Source of the DNA: Leptospira sp. WS4.C2
Lineage (GTDB): Bacteria > Spirochaetota > Leptospiria > Leptospirales > Leptospiraceae
Length of the DNA stretch: 64,000 bases
NCBI RefSeq assembly: GCF_040833985.1
Contig: NZ_CP162139.1
Span: 2,876,501 to 2,940,500 of the forward strand
Direction of reading: 5' to 3'
Position 1 is the stretch's first letter. Every line of letters starts with the position of its first letter. The notes under the pieces were generated by a model. The model made no database searches, had not been told where the DNA came from, and was given only the letters and a program-made list of their open reading frames with translations. This document shows positions 36,537-45,230 of the stretch, one piece after another. Position numbers and translations under genes: made by a program.

Positions 36537-37205
36537 TTGATATCACTAATCAAATCTCTAAAATCATATTATAAAATCGTGAACTGTCCTCTTTGTGAAT
36601 CTGACTTTACCCCTTTCCATAAAAATCGCTTTCGCTCCTATTCTAGGTGTTCCAATTGCCTTTCGATATTTATGGATCCAGAGTTTTTGCCAAACGAGGA
36701 AACAGAAAAAAAACGATATACCGAACACAACAATGATGTGTATGATCTTCGTTACCAAAATTTTCTAAAACCAATTGTAGATAAGGTCATAGTAAATCAA
36801 AAGCCGACTGACAAAGGTTTGGATTATGGCGCAGGTCCGGGGCCCGTGGTTCAATATCTAATGGAACAAGTTGATTTCAAAATTAAATTGTATGATCCCT
36901 TTTTTCACAATTACCCAGAAAACCTAAAACAAACTTACGACTATATCATTCTCACAGAAGTTATTGAACATTTTCATTCGCCCAAAGAGGAGTTTCAAAA
37001 ATTAACCCACTTACTAAAAGAAGGCGGAAGTTTGTATATACTCACTTACCCCTACGATGATTCTATCGATTTCGAAAGTTGGTATTACAAAAACGACAAA
37101 ACTCATACCTTTTTTTATACGGTAAAGGCATTTGAGTGGATTAAAGATTACTATGGTTTCCAAAACCTACACATAGAAGGAAGGATCATTCGGTTCCAAA
37201 AATAA
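36537..37205 (+). CDS. Class I SAM-dependent methyltransferase with N-terminal zinc ribbon
   Basis: 222 aa from TTG 36537; a GTG at 36579 (just before NCPLC) is an equal choice, and TATAGAT at about 36525 could be a -10 box favouring the later start. A zinc ribbon CPLC ... CSNC (about 17-41) precedes a methyltransferase fold: GLDYGAGPGPVV binds SAM, and TEVIEHFHSPKEE plus LKEGGSLYILT are the usual later motifs. This zinc-ribbon/methyltransferase layout occurs in sugar- and small-molecule-modifying enzymes. The substrate is unknown. Divergent from the SPOR gene, convergent with a SpoIIE gene. Confidence 0.82.
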   Translation: MISLIKSLKSYYKIVNCPLCESDFTPFHKNRFRSYSRCSNCLSIFMDPEFLPNEETEKKRYTEHNNDVYDLRYQNFLKPIVDKVIVNQKPTDKGLDYGAGPGPVVQYLMEQVDFKIKLYDPFFHNYPENLKQTYDYIILTEVIEHFHSPKEEFQKLTHLLKEGGSLYILTYPYDDSIDFESWYYKNDKTHTFFYTVKAFEWIKDYYGFQNLHIEGRIIRFQK

Positions 37206-37236
37206 TATACAAAAACCACCCTTTGCCCAGATCAAA

Positions 37237-39189
37237 TTACATTACGGAAAGTAACTCTTGGAACTTGGGGTGTTCCGGGGACATCTTTTTGATCAATCCA
37301 ATCAAATAGGCGGCTCGGTCCTTATCTCCGTTTAGGCGACAAACATCCGCTAAGTGAATTAAGTTACGAATATTAGAGGGTTGTCGCAAACGTACTCTTT
37401 CTCCCAGTTCTTGCGATTCAGAAAGGAACGATTGAGATTTGTATAAAGAATACATTCTTTTGTATAACACAGAAGTATGAAACATCCATACGGTATCCGA
37501 TGGGTAATTTTCTAAGGCAAGGCTTGCATATTCCATCGCCTTTACCAAATCCCCTTTTTTTTCATACAACTTTGCAATATACTTCAACTCAGATATAGAA
37601 GTTTCTAGTGCGGACTCGTAAGACAATAACAAATCCAAAGCTTTCTCGTAACGTTTCTCACGAATATTTTCACGCGCTTCCACAAAAAACTTTCCCGGTT
37701 TTGGGTAGGCATCCAAATTGTATTGTAAAGATATCAAACTTAGATCATCTGAATACTTTCCTTTCTTTCTAAGGCAATCCAAAACAGATTGCATATCCCC
37801 TTCTGCTTCTTCAATATTTTCTAATATTAAGTTTTGGTCCTCGTTGATATCACGGTACCTACCTTTCTCAGATAGAACCAAATCATCTTTTCCATCGGAT
37901 CCACAAAAGATTTTATCTCCTTTTTTCATTTGAAAAACGGAGATAAAGGTATCAGAAAGACCTTCCATGACACCTAACTTATAATAATGGATCTCATCTT
38001 CAATAAATGATGCTTTGCCATCACGGTATAATATCACCCAAGGATGTTCTAAATTGATAAAATACAAGGTTCCTGTGGATTCTTCTAATAGTCCAACTAC
38101 TGCAGAAACCAACATAGCTCCATCGAAGGTTTCAAATACTTTCTGCAAGTCTAAATAACAGTCGTGTAACCAACGTTCGGGAGACCGGTTGGAAGAAACG
38201 GGATCCATCTTCGAACGGATGATAATGGAGTTATACACTGCTCCGAGTACAATCGCTCCCCCTGCTCCTTGGATGGATTTCCCCATTGCATCCCCATTAA
38301 TAAATGCTTTGTATCGCTTTCCTTGCAAAATTAAATTAAATACGGATATGTAATCCCCACCTAACTGATATTCCTTGTTCCGGAAATAGAATTTTTTGTA
38401 TTGATTGATCACAGTTTCAATCGCAACAGCACTCCCATCCACTTCATGACCAAGCAAAGGTTCTAGTAGCAGTGATGTTAAAAAATAATCACCATCTTGT
38501 TGAGACTTTAATATCTGGATTTCTTCTACAGTTTTGGTGACTTCTTCATTCTTCTTGATAATTCGTTTGTGGTTTAAAAAGGAATGGAACCTGTATCCTT
38601 CAATAATAAACCCACTAAAAATTCCAAGAATATAACTGAGGACCAAGTTTTGCATGGAATATGCAGCGGCAGCAGTAGTTAAATTTGGTTTATAAACAAG
38701 GACAGAAAGAACAAAGATGACAATAGAAATGGGATAATAGATGAACATGGTTTTTCTTGGCAGTGGTAAAAAAGGGAGGATCATTACCAACATCTGAAAT
38801 CCTGAAACATAAGGGGCATCGTCTGCGATTCGTCCCGTATAATAGGCCGCAGTAAACAACAGATACCCATAGACCAAATACGCCCAAGTCAAACCTTCCC
38901 AGGTAGAATGTATCTTTTTTGAGTGGTTATAGAGAATAAAGGCTATATAAAAGAGGCATAGTAGGCTAAATCCAATTCGAAAGTAAAATAGTTCAGGAAA
39001 TTCAGGGTGAAGTTTGGCATCTGTATCAAAGGCGAAACCTAACATAGCAAAGACGCCAATGATACTACCAGGGATTTGGATGATTCGAGTGTGTCTGTCT
39101 AACTCCGCAAGATAATCCTGGTTATGAATTTCCCTTTCGGGAACCAGATCTAGGAATTTTGAGAGAATCGTTTTGAAATAATAATACAC
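37237..39189 (-). CDS. Membrane SpoIIE-type phosphatase with C-terminal TPR
   Basis: 650 aa. Six N-terminal membrane segments (about residues 35-205), then linker QQDGDYFLTSLLLEPL (about 228-245), a SpoIIE/PP2C phosphatase (LGGDY near 276, GDAMGKS near 296, GSDGKDD near 432, DDLSLI near 480) and C-terminal TPR-like repeats (about 510-650). It is clearly related to the phosphatase part of the giant protein at 1-5525, including the linker. Likely dephosphorylates a STAS-type protein in response to a membrane signal. It starts after the cox operon terminator, with GAGGAA 13 bases before the ATG. Confidence 0.9.
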   Translation of the reverse strand: MYYYFKTILSKFLDLVPEREIHNQDYLAELDRHTRIIQIPGSIIGVFAMLGFAFDTDAKLHPEFPELFYFRIGFSLLCLFYIAFILYNHSKKIHSTWEGLTWAYLVYGYLLFTAAYYTGRIADDAPYVSGFQMLVMILPFLPLPRKTMFIYYPISIVIFVLSVLVYKPNLTTAAAAYSMQNLVLSYILGIFSGFIIEGYRFHSFLNHKRIIKKNEEVTKTVEEIQILKSQQDGDYFLTSLLLEPLLGHEVDGSAVAIETVINQYKKFYFRNKEYQLGGDYISVFNLILQGKRYKAFINGDAMGKSIQGAGGAIVLGAVYNSIIIRSKMDPVSSNRSPERWLHDCYLDLQKVFETFDGAMLVSAVVGLLEESTGTLYFINLEHPWVILYRDGKASFIEDEIHYYKLGVMEGLSDTFISVFQMKKGDKIFCGSDGKDDLVLSEKGRYRDINEDQNLILENIEEAEGDMQSVLDCLRKKGKYSDDLSLISLQYNLDAYPKPGKFFVEARENIREKRYEKALDLLLSYESALETSISELKYIAKLYEKKGDLVKAMEYASLALENYPSDTVWMFHTSVLYKRMYSLYKSQSFLSESQELGERVRLRQPSNIRNLIHLADVCRLNGDKDRAAYLIGLIKKMSPEHPKFQELLSVM

Positions 39190-39205
39190 GATTCCTCATT
39201 AGACG

Positions 39206-39230
39206 AAAAAGCCCGCACGAGGGCGGGCTT
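39206..39230 (-). terminator. Rho-independent terminator of the cox operon
   Basis: Leftward: AAGCCCGC, 6-base loop, GCGGGCTT followed by TTT; arms 39223-39230 and 39209-39216, T-run from 39206-39210. It lies 27 bases after the coxD stop. Perfect 8-bp, GC-rich stem. Confidence 0.82.
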
Positions 39231-39257
39231 GTTTAAAATCGTTTTGGCAATTTTTTT

Positions 39258-39854
39258 CTAGAAGAAAGGTTTTGCTGGGAACTCTGGCGACGGAGCAATA
39301 CGAGAAATGATGTCGCCGAAAGAGAAAGCAAAAAGGAGGGCAAGGAAGGCGAATGCTGATAAGAAAATAACACGGTTCAGCATATTATCATACTTTAAAT
39401 GCATGAAATAAGCCAATACGAAGAACGCCTTACATGTTGCGACCGCCATGGCTACAATCATGTTCCACTTTCCTAAGTCGTATTGTGCTACCCAAACAGT
39501 AATAAAAGTTCCAAAGAAAAGAGCCAATAGAACATATACGTATGTTTTAATGGAAATCACATGGTGGTCATGTTCTTCTTCCTCTTCACCATCTTCTACC
39601 CACATGGATGCAGAAGCATGATCTTCTTTGTGATCTTCATCACCTAAAACAAATTTTAACAATTTGCTATCTTTGTTTTCGTCTGTAAATTTTGCAAACC
39701 GGTCAGTTTGAAAGAACTGACCGAACCAGTTTACGATAAATCCTAAAATGGTAGCCGTTGCAATCCCTGGAGCAAAAATTCCAAATCCAAGAATTGGAGT
39801 GAAAACTGCAACAAGAGCAATGAAGTAAAGTCCGTAATTGATTACGTATTCCAT
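39258..39854 (-). CDS. coxD: Cytochrome c oxidase subunit IV-family protein with extra N-terminal membrane part
   Basis: 198 aa. Two hydrophobic stretches at about residues 8-48 are followed by a charged loop with an acidic/His-rich run (GDEDHKEDH and EEEEEHDHH, residues 71-98). The C-terminal ~95 residues match the prokaryotic subunit IV family (ALFFGTFITVWVAQYDL, CKAFFVLAYFMHLKYD). Usual CoxD/CtaF proteins are about 100 residues, so this looks like a fusion or extended form. Last gene of coxBACD, 13 bases from coxC, and followed by a terminator. Confidence 0.85.
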   Translation of the reverse strand: MEYVINYGLYFIALVAVFTPILGFGIFAPGIATATILGFIVNWFGQFFQTDRFAKFTDENKDSKLLKFVLGDEDHKEDHASASMWVEDGEEEEEHDHHVISIKTYVYVLLALFFGTFITVWVAQYDLGKWNMIVAMAVATCKAFFVLAYFMHLKYDNMLNRVIFLSAFAFLALLFAFSFGDIISRIAPSPEFPAKPFF

Positions 39855-39867
39855 TCTATAATACCTT

Positions 39868-40641
39868 TTATCCTACCAAATAAAGAAGTGGGAAGAGGTA
39901 AATCCATACCAAGTCCACTACGTGCCAGAAAAGACCCACACCTTCTACTGGAGTGTAGTATTCAGGTCCAACCTTTCTTCTTAGAGTTTTCATAAAAACC
40001 CAGAAAATTAGGAAAGCACCAGCTACCACGTGAACTCCGTGAAGACCAGTCATAACAAAGTAAAAACCATAGAACATTTCCCATTTTGGTTGAGAAATTA
40101 CCGCTTTTAGGCGAGTGACTTCTTCTGCACTTACGTGGTTCTTTTCAAGTTCTGCTGGGTTTTTTAGAAGGGCGGAAATTTTAGATTCGCACTCTGCTCT
40201 TTTACCACCTGCAGCGCAAGTTGGATCCACAAGAGAAAACTTTCCTGGAACTGTTCCTACATGAAACTTGTGACTGTATTCAAAGTATTTGATTACCATG
40301 AAGGCACCCGCACAAGCGATGGTAAGAGCAAGCATAATCGCCGCTACTTTATGCAAACCACGTTGCACATAGTTAATTGCCGCAGCCATTGTGAAGGAAC
40401 TGATGAGAAGGACAACTGTGTTTACCGCGCCCATTTTCCAGTCAAGAGTTTCCGAACCGTTTTTAAAAACAGTTGGGTAAAGAGAATGATAGATAAGGTA
40501 ACCTACGAATAGGCCACCGAACATCAGGATTTCTGTGCAAAGGAATATCCATATCCCTTGTTTGGAAGAGGCATACTGGTGATCTGCACTCTTAAAATGG
40601 TGTTGGTGTTGAAATTCACTTGAAGAACTAACGGAAGTCAT
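39868..40641 (-). CDS. coxC: Cytochrome c oxidase subunit III
   Basis: 257 aa. Membrane segments include IWIFLCTEILMFGGLFVGY and GVHVVAGAFLIFWVF; family residues E (in CTEILMFGG) and H (GLHGVHV, LFWHVVDLVWIYLFP) are present. A hydrophilic insertion with two Cys (about residues 130-185: DPTCAAGGKRAECESK) sits between segments. Subunit III supports proton pumping stability of subunit I. The ATG overlaps the coxA stop by 14 bases. Confidence 0.93.
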   Translation of the reverse strand: MTSVSSSSEFQHQHHFKSADHQYASSKQGIWIFLCTEILMFGGLFVGYLIYHSLYPTVFKNGSETLDWKMGAVNTVVLLISSFTMAAAINYVQRGLHKVAAIMLALTIACAGAFMVIKYFEYSHKFHVGTVPGKFSLVDPTCAAGGKRAECESKISALLKNPAELEKNHVSAEEVTRLKAVISQPKWEMFYGFYFVMTGLHGVHVVAGAFLIFWVFMKTLRRKVGPEYYTPVEGVGLFWHVVDLVWIYLFPLLYLVG

Positions 40642-42244
40642 ATGGCCCTGCAGTTACTGTTGGAGTATTGATAAAGTTTTCGTGTGGTGGAGGAGAAGAC
40701 GTTTGCCATTCGAGTGTTTTTGCACCCCAAGGGTTGTCAGGAGCTTTTTCCCCTTTCAGAATTCCATGAATCATGGTGATAAGCGCAACCACAAATCCAA
40801 GTCCAATGAGCCAAGAACCCACGGTAGAGATTTGGTTTAGGTTTGTGTATTCTGGAAGGTAGTCAAAGTAACGTCTTGGCATTCCCATAGCACCGAGTAT
40901 GAACTGAGGAAAGAAGGTTACGTTGAATCCAGTAAAGATAAGAACCCAAGAGATTCTTCCACCTAGGTCGGAAGTCATCTTTCCAAACATTTTTGGGAAC
41001 CAGTAAAAAATACCGCCCATAAGCGCCATAAGAGTTCCCCCCACCATTACGTAGTGGAAGTGTGCTACCACAAAGTAAGTGTCATGGAAGTGAACATCCA
41101 TACCAGTCGATGCAAGGAAAACCCCTGTCAAACCACCGATTGTAAAGAGGAACATAAAACCAAGAGCGAAGAGCATCGGCGCTTCGAAGGTAACAGTTCC
41201 GCGATACATAGTAGAGATCCAGTTGAAGAGTTTGATCGCAGTTGGAACCCCAACAAACATAGTGATGATGGAGAAAATGATACCAGCAAGTGTAGACTGA
41301 CCAGAAACAAACATATGGTGTCCCCAAACAAGAAAGGATACTGCCGCAATCGCAACCGAAGAGTAGGCAATCGCACGGTAACCGAAAATTGTTTTTTTGG
41401 AGAACGCAGTGATGAGTTCAGAGATCACACCCATCGCAGGAAGGATCATAATATAAACTGCTGGGTGAGAGTAGAACCAGAAGAAATGTTGGAAAAGAAC
41501 TGGATCTCCACCTAAGTCTGGATCAAAGATTCCCACACCTAAAGTTTTCTCAGCACCAATGAGAAGAAGTGTGATGGCAAGAATTGGTGTTGCAAGGATC
41601 TGGATGATGGAAGTGGAATAGAGAGCCCAAATCATCAGTGGGATTCTGTCCATAGTCATTCCAGGAGCCCTTAGTTTATGAGTGGTTACAATGAAGTTTA
41701 GTCCCGTAAGGATGGAAGAAAAACCCATAGTAAAGGCACCCAAAACAAGCAAAATCACACCATTGGAAGTCTTTGCTGTAGAGTATGGAGTATAAAATGT
41801 CCAACCTGTATCTACTTGGTTAAAGATCATGGAAGAAGCAGCAATGGCAGCTCCCGCAATGAAAACGTAGTAAGAACCAAGGTTCAGTCTTGGGAAAGCA
41901 ACGTCTTTCGCACCCAACTGGATAGGGAGGACAAAGTTTCCAAGAAAAGCCGGAATTCCCGGAATGATTACCATAAATACCATAATGGCACCATGGAAGG
42001 TCATAAACTTATTGTAAGTGTCCGGCTCTAAAAGCGGTGTTGCACCAAATTTAGCTAAGTGCAATCGAATCCCTAAGGCAAAGAAACCACCGATTAGAAA
42101 AAGGGTAGAAACTGTTGCGAAGTACATAAGACCAATGCGTTTGTGGTCCAGAGTGGTCATCCAAGACCAGATTCCAGATCCGTGGTTCAGATAATTATGG
42201 TCAGTGGAGTGACCATGTTCGGTTTTTGTATGTGCTGAACTCAT
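40628..42244 (-). CDS. coxA: Cytochrome c oxidase subunit I (caa3, A2-like)
   Basis: 538 aa, 12 expected membrane segments. Metal ligands visible: heme/CuB histidines in FYSHPAVYIMILP, WGHHMFVSG and HDTYFVVAHFHYVMVGG; low-spin heme His in TFHGAIMVFMV. The YSHPAVY motif replaces the Glu of A1-type enzymes (GHPEVY), the hallmark of A2-type oxidases, in which Tyr-Ser takes over the proton path. It reduces O2 to water and pumps protons. 9 bases follow coxB. Confidence 0.95.
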   Translation of the reverse strand: MSSAHTKTEHGHSTDHNYLNHGSGIWSWMTTLDHKRIGLMYFATVSTLFLIGGFFALGIRLHLAKFGATPLLEPDTYNKFMTFHGAIMVFMVIIPGIPAFLGNFVLPIQLGAKDVAFPRLNLGSYYVFIAGAAIAASSMIFNQVDTGWTFYTPYSTAKTSNGVILLVLGAFTMGFSSILTGLNFIVTTHKLRAPGMTMDRIPLMIWALYSTSIIQILATPILAITLLLIGAEKTLGVGIFDPDLGGDPVLFQHFFWFYSHPAVYIMILPAMGVISELITAFSKKTIFGYRAIAYSSVAIAAVSFLVWGHHMFVSGQSTLAGIIFSIITMFVGVPTAIKLFNWISTMYRGTVTFEAPMLFALGFMFLFTIGGLTGVFLASTGMDVHFHDTYFVVAHFHYVMVGGTLMALMGGIFYWFPKMFGKMTSDLGGRISWVLIFTGFNVTFFPQFILGAMGMPRRYFDYLPEYTNLNQISTVGSWLIGLGFVVALITMIHGILKGEKAPDNPWGAKTLEWQTSSPPPHENFINTPTVTAGPYDFR

Positions 42245-42253
42245 CTCTCTTCC

Positions 42254-43216
42254 TTATTTAATGGATTTGATATATTCAATTAGGTTGGCAACGTCTTCAT
42301 CAGACAATTGGCCTTGGAATACCGGCATTGCTGGCGGATATCCTTCTACTATCTTTGCGGAAGAAACAAGAATGGACTCACGTAAGTAGTTTTCATCTGC
42401 TTTGGTTTGGCTTCCGTCAGCAAACTTTCTACCAGAACCAAAAAGTCCTTTCATCGTAGGTCCAACAATTCTTGATCCATCGATCGAGTGGCAAGATGCA
42501 CAAGCTTTTTGAGCAAATAGAGTCTTTCCAAGATCGGCAGGGCTATCTTCCCCTTTTTTCTCAGCATGATACCAAGCTGCATATTCCTCAGAAGGAACCG
42601 CTTTGATTTTAATCATCATGCCGGAGTGTTTGGTTCCGCAATATTCCGTACAGAAAACAATGTATTCACCCGGTTGTTTTGGTTCGAACCAAAGTTGGGT
42701 GAGTTTTCCGGGAACCGCATCTTGTTTGGTTCGGAAAGCCGGAACAAAGAAACTATGAATGACATCTTTCGAAGTGAGGATGAGTTTCGTTGCTTTTCCT
42801 GCAGGAACAATCATAGGATCGTTTGCAGAGCTATAGAATTCTTTTCCATTCGCATAACGGTAAGTCCACGCCCACTGCTCTGCAGTTACGTGAATTTCGG
42901 CCGCAATGTCTTCTGGAGGAGTTCGAAGTTTTTCGAAAATGACCATCCCCCAGTAGAAAATCCCCATCATAATGATGAGAGGAATGAACGACCAGAGAAA
43001 CTCTGCAAAATTATTGTGAGTAATGTATGCGGATTTCTGGTCTAAACTTGTACGTTTGAACTTGATGAGGAACCATGTCATTCCACCAATCAAGATGACA
43101 AACGAAACAAGGCTTGCTATGATCAGAAACGCATAGAGAAGATCGACTTCTTTTGCGATTTCAGTTGCCTGGATAGGCATGAACGAGGTCGCTGGAATGA
43201 GACTGCTCCAAGACAT
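42254..43216 (-). CDS. coxB: Cytochrome c oxidase subunit II with fused cytochrome c (caa3 type)
   Basis: 320 aa. Two N-terminal membrane segments (about 24-52 and 70-90), then the CuA domain: His in DVIHSFFVPAFR and the CuA loop FCTEYCGTKHSGM with both Cys, His and Met. The C-terminal ~90 residues form a class I cytochrome c (heme motif CASCH, distal Met in PPAMPVF). This fusion defines caa3 oxidases, where electrons enter through the covalent cytochrome. First gene of coxBACD and directly after sco. Confidence 0.95.
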   Translation of the reverse strand: MSWSSLIPATSFMPIQATEIAKEVDLLYAFLIIASLVSFVILIGGMTWFLIKFKRTSLDQKSAYITHNNFAEFLWSFIPLIIMMGIFYWGMVIFEKLRTPPEDIAAEIHVTAEQWAWTYRYANGKEFYSSANDPMIVPAGKATKLILTSKDVIHSFFVPAFRTKQDAVPGKLTQLWFEPKQPGEYIVFCTEYCGTKHSGMMIKIKAVPSEEYAAWYHAEKKGEDSPADLGKTLFAQKACASCHSIDGSRIVGPTMKGLFGSGRKFADGSQTKADENYLRESILVSSAKIVEGYPPAMPVFQGQLSDEDVANLIEYIKSIK

Positions 43217-44053
43217 CTATGTGACTCCTTGACGGTTGTTATTTTTTATTTTTCGCCAGTTTATGTATAAAAACGCACCGAGAAGGAGTAAGGTGACCGC
43301 CCCCCCGAATTGCATCATCCTGTATGCGTATATCGTATATTTATTTTTTCTCGGATCAAATTGAAAGCAAAATAAAGCAAACTTGTCCACAAAACTCCCA
43401 ATCTTACCAGAAGATGCCTCAAGAAAGGCAAATTTTAAATCTCTGGGTTCAATTTGAATCCCTTGAAAGATTCTAGATACTTTTCCATCTGGAGTCAGAA
43501 CATAAACACCACTGGCGTGAATGTATTGTTTTGCTTCCGCATCCCAAGCGTACCGAAAGTCCAATTGTTTCGTCAGGGCATCAATGGATTCCTGTGAACC
43601 TGTCAGGAGGTGGAGTCCCGATTCTGCTCCTTCTCTACCATATTCCTTTAAATAAGCCCCTTTTTTTGGAAACGAAATAGATTCGTTTTCTTTCGGGTCT
43701 ATGGATACGGCAATGTATTGGTATTCTTTGCCGAGAGTCCAATCGAGTGCCTTTAAACCTTGAAACACACCATTGAGGTGAAAATTGCAAAGCGTGGGGC
43801 ATTTAAAGTAAACAGGAGAAAGAAGGATTGGTTTTCCTTTAGAGAGAAAATCAGAGAAACGAACGGTTTTTCCAGATTCATCGCGGAAGGGAATGTCCAG
43901 GTTGAGAGACTTCCCTGTGACATCAGAAAATCCAATGTTTTCTAGTTCTTTCGGGAGTTTATTTTCCCGAGTGAGATTGGAATGTGGATCATAGGCATAC
44001 GCGAACCCAGACCAAAAGAACAAACAAAACAAAAGGAAAAATCTAATGTTCAC
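43217..44053 (-). CDS. SCO1/SenC-type copper chaperone
   Basis: 278 aa from GTG 44053; the frame continues upstream but those residues do not look like protein and overlap a small gene. A signal peptide (residues ~3-20, ending AYAY) is followed by a thioredoxin-like fold with the copper motif C-P-T-L-C (FKCPTLCNFH) and the later His (KQYIHASGVYVL). A C-terminal membrane segment (about 248-266, GAVTLLLLGAFLYINW) anchors it, instead of the more usual N-terminal anchor. SCO proteins deliver copper to CuA of CoxB. The stop abuts the coxB ATG. Confidence 0.88.
   Translation of the reverse strand: MNIRFFLLFCLFFWSGFAYAYDPHSNLTRENKLPKELENIGFSDVTGKSLNLDIPFRDESGKTVRFSDFLSKGKPILLSPVYFKCPTLCNFHLNGVFQGLKALDWTLGKEYQYIAVSIDPKENESISFPKKGAYLKEYGREGAESGLHLLTGSQESIDALTKQLDFRYAWDAEAKQYIHASGVYVLTPDGKVSRIFQGIQIEPRDLKFAFLEASSGKIGSFVDKFALFCFQFDPRKNKYTIYAYRMMQFGGAVTLLLLGAFLYINWRKIKNNNRQGVT
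43300..43306. repeat. C7/G7 tract in the sco gene
   Basis: Seven C on the plus strand, seven G in the coding strand, within TTC GGG GGG GCG at about residue 250 just before the C-terminal membrane segment. A one-base slip would remove the anchor. Same length as the G7 tract at 29504-29510. Confidence 0.75.
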
Positions 44054-44072
44054 GAAGGTTTGGTGGGTTACC

Positions 44073-44225
44073 CTATTTAGACTGAACGTTTTTCGATTCC
44101 ATTCCAGGGTTTTCCGGAGTGCCCGGATGAACAAAGGAAATATAAGCGAAAAAAAGAATGTTAAGTACGAGTGTGACGAGGAAAGTCCAGTAGCCACTCT
44201 TATTATAAAGGTCTGTGTTTTGCAT
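44073..44225 (-). CDS. 50-aa single-pass membrane protein in the cox cluster
   Basis: ATG 44225, TAG 44073. The N-terminus reads MQNTDLYNKSGYW, then a membrane segment at about residues 14-32 (FLVTLVLNILFFAYISFV), then a short Pro-rich tail with HPGTPENPG. AGG lies 7 bases before the ATG, and TATAGA about 20 bases upstream could be a -10 box with TTGGAT 18 bases further. The stop lies 19 bases before the sco start, and the gene heads the sco-coxBACD string. No family recognised. Possibly a small oxidase subunit or assembly factor. Reality rests on codon-clean reading, position and topology; conservation was not checked. Confidence 0.66.
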   Translation of the reverse strand: MQNTDLYNKSGYWTFLVTLVLNILFFAYISFVHPGTPENPGMESKNVQSK

Positions 44226-44349
44226 AATTTTACCTGATATAGTCTATACGAAAAACTGCTCTTTTTATCCAACAATTTTTAAAAGATGCAAGATTAATTT
44301 TATTTTCCCCAAACTCAGATCACAAAACCTGGAGGAAACAGATAGACGT

Positions 44350-45228
44350 ATGACACTCAAACGTTTTTACACCATCCTTTCCGCAATGATCCTTATCAAT
44401 CTTCTCTACGGACCACTCGTACGAGCGACAGATTCTGGATTGGCATGTCCCGATTGGCCATTGTGTCATGGGAAGTTCGTGCCTGAATTTACATTCCAAA
44501 TCTTTATGGAAGTTGGGCATAGATACTATTCTGGTATCTTGGGTATTCTTGTTGGAATCGGCTTTATATGGATCGTTAGGGACCAAGAAACCCGTGGACG
44601 ATTGGGAATTGCCGCAACCTTATCACTCATTTTTCTTATTTCGCAAGTAATCCTTGGAGGATTGACAGTCACAAAGCTTCTACACCCAACAACTGTTAAT
44701 CTACATTTACTCAATGCAGTATTATTACTTTCTTCTTGTCTGACTGTCCGATTACTTATCTCCGAAGATAACTCTTCAGTATTTCAATGGGATAGACCCG
44801 GCAAATATTTTTTTGTTTTTACGCTCGTTGTAGTTTTATACCAACTTTTCCTTGGGGGAAAGGTGAGTTCTCATTATGCAGGACTTGTTTGTCCCGACTT
44901 CCCTACTTGTTATGGAGAATGGTTTCCAAAAATGGAAGGGACCATTCGTTTCCAAATGGAACATAGGTTTTTTGGTTACTTAGTAGCTCTTTCTGTTCTT
45001 TCACTCTCTGCTTACGGAATCCTCTACCTAAAAAATGAAAAAGTCAAAAAATCCCTTAAAATTGCTGCTTATTTGATTTCTTTCCAAATTCTATTAGGTG
45101 CGATGAACGTATTGTATCAACTTCCGAAACTGATTACCGGCTTACATACGCTAAATGGTGTGCTCGTATTTATGTTTAGTTTTATTGCAGCTTTTTATCA
45201 TTTTCGGTCTCAGGGAAAAGAGGTTTAA
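44350..45228 (+). CDS. ctaA: Heme A synthase (COX15/CtaA)
   Basis: 292 aa from ATG 44350; GGAGG lies 14 bases upstream. Eight membrane segments expected. Heme-ligand histidines are in EVGHRYYSGILG, VNLHLLNAVLLL, MEHRFFGYLVAL and GLHTLNGVLVF. Two Cys pairs occur in the loops (CPDWPLCHG, CPDFPTCYG), as in CtaA with disulfide-bearing loops. It oxidises the methyl group of heme O to give heme A for CoxA. Divergent from the sco-cox genes and 2 bases before ctaB. Confidence 0.93.
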   Translation: MTLKRFYTILSAMILINLLYGPLVRATDSGLACPDWPLCHGKFVPEFTFQIFMEVGHRYYSGILGILVGIGFIWIVRDQETRGRLGIAATLSLIFLISQVILGGLTVTKLLHPTTVNLHLLNAVLLLSSCLTVRLLISEDNSSVFQWDRPGKYFFVFTLVVVLYQLFLGGKVSSHYAGLVCPDFPTCYGEWFPKMEGTIRFQMEHRFFGYLVALSVLSLSAYGILYLKNEKVKKSLKIAAYLISFQILLGAMNVLYQLPKLITGLHTLNGVLVFMFSFIAAFYHFRSQGKEV

Positions 45229-45230
45229 TA

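Noticed and set aside
44054..44275. N-terminal extension of the sco frame
   Set aside because: It runs through the 50-aa gene and lacks protein character; the GTG at 44053 directly precedes a signal peptide.
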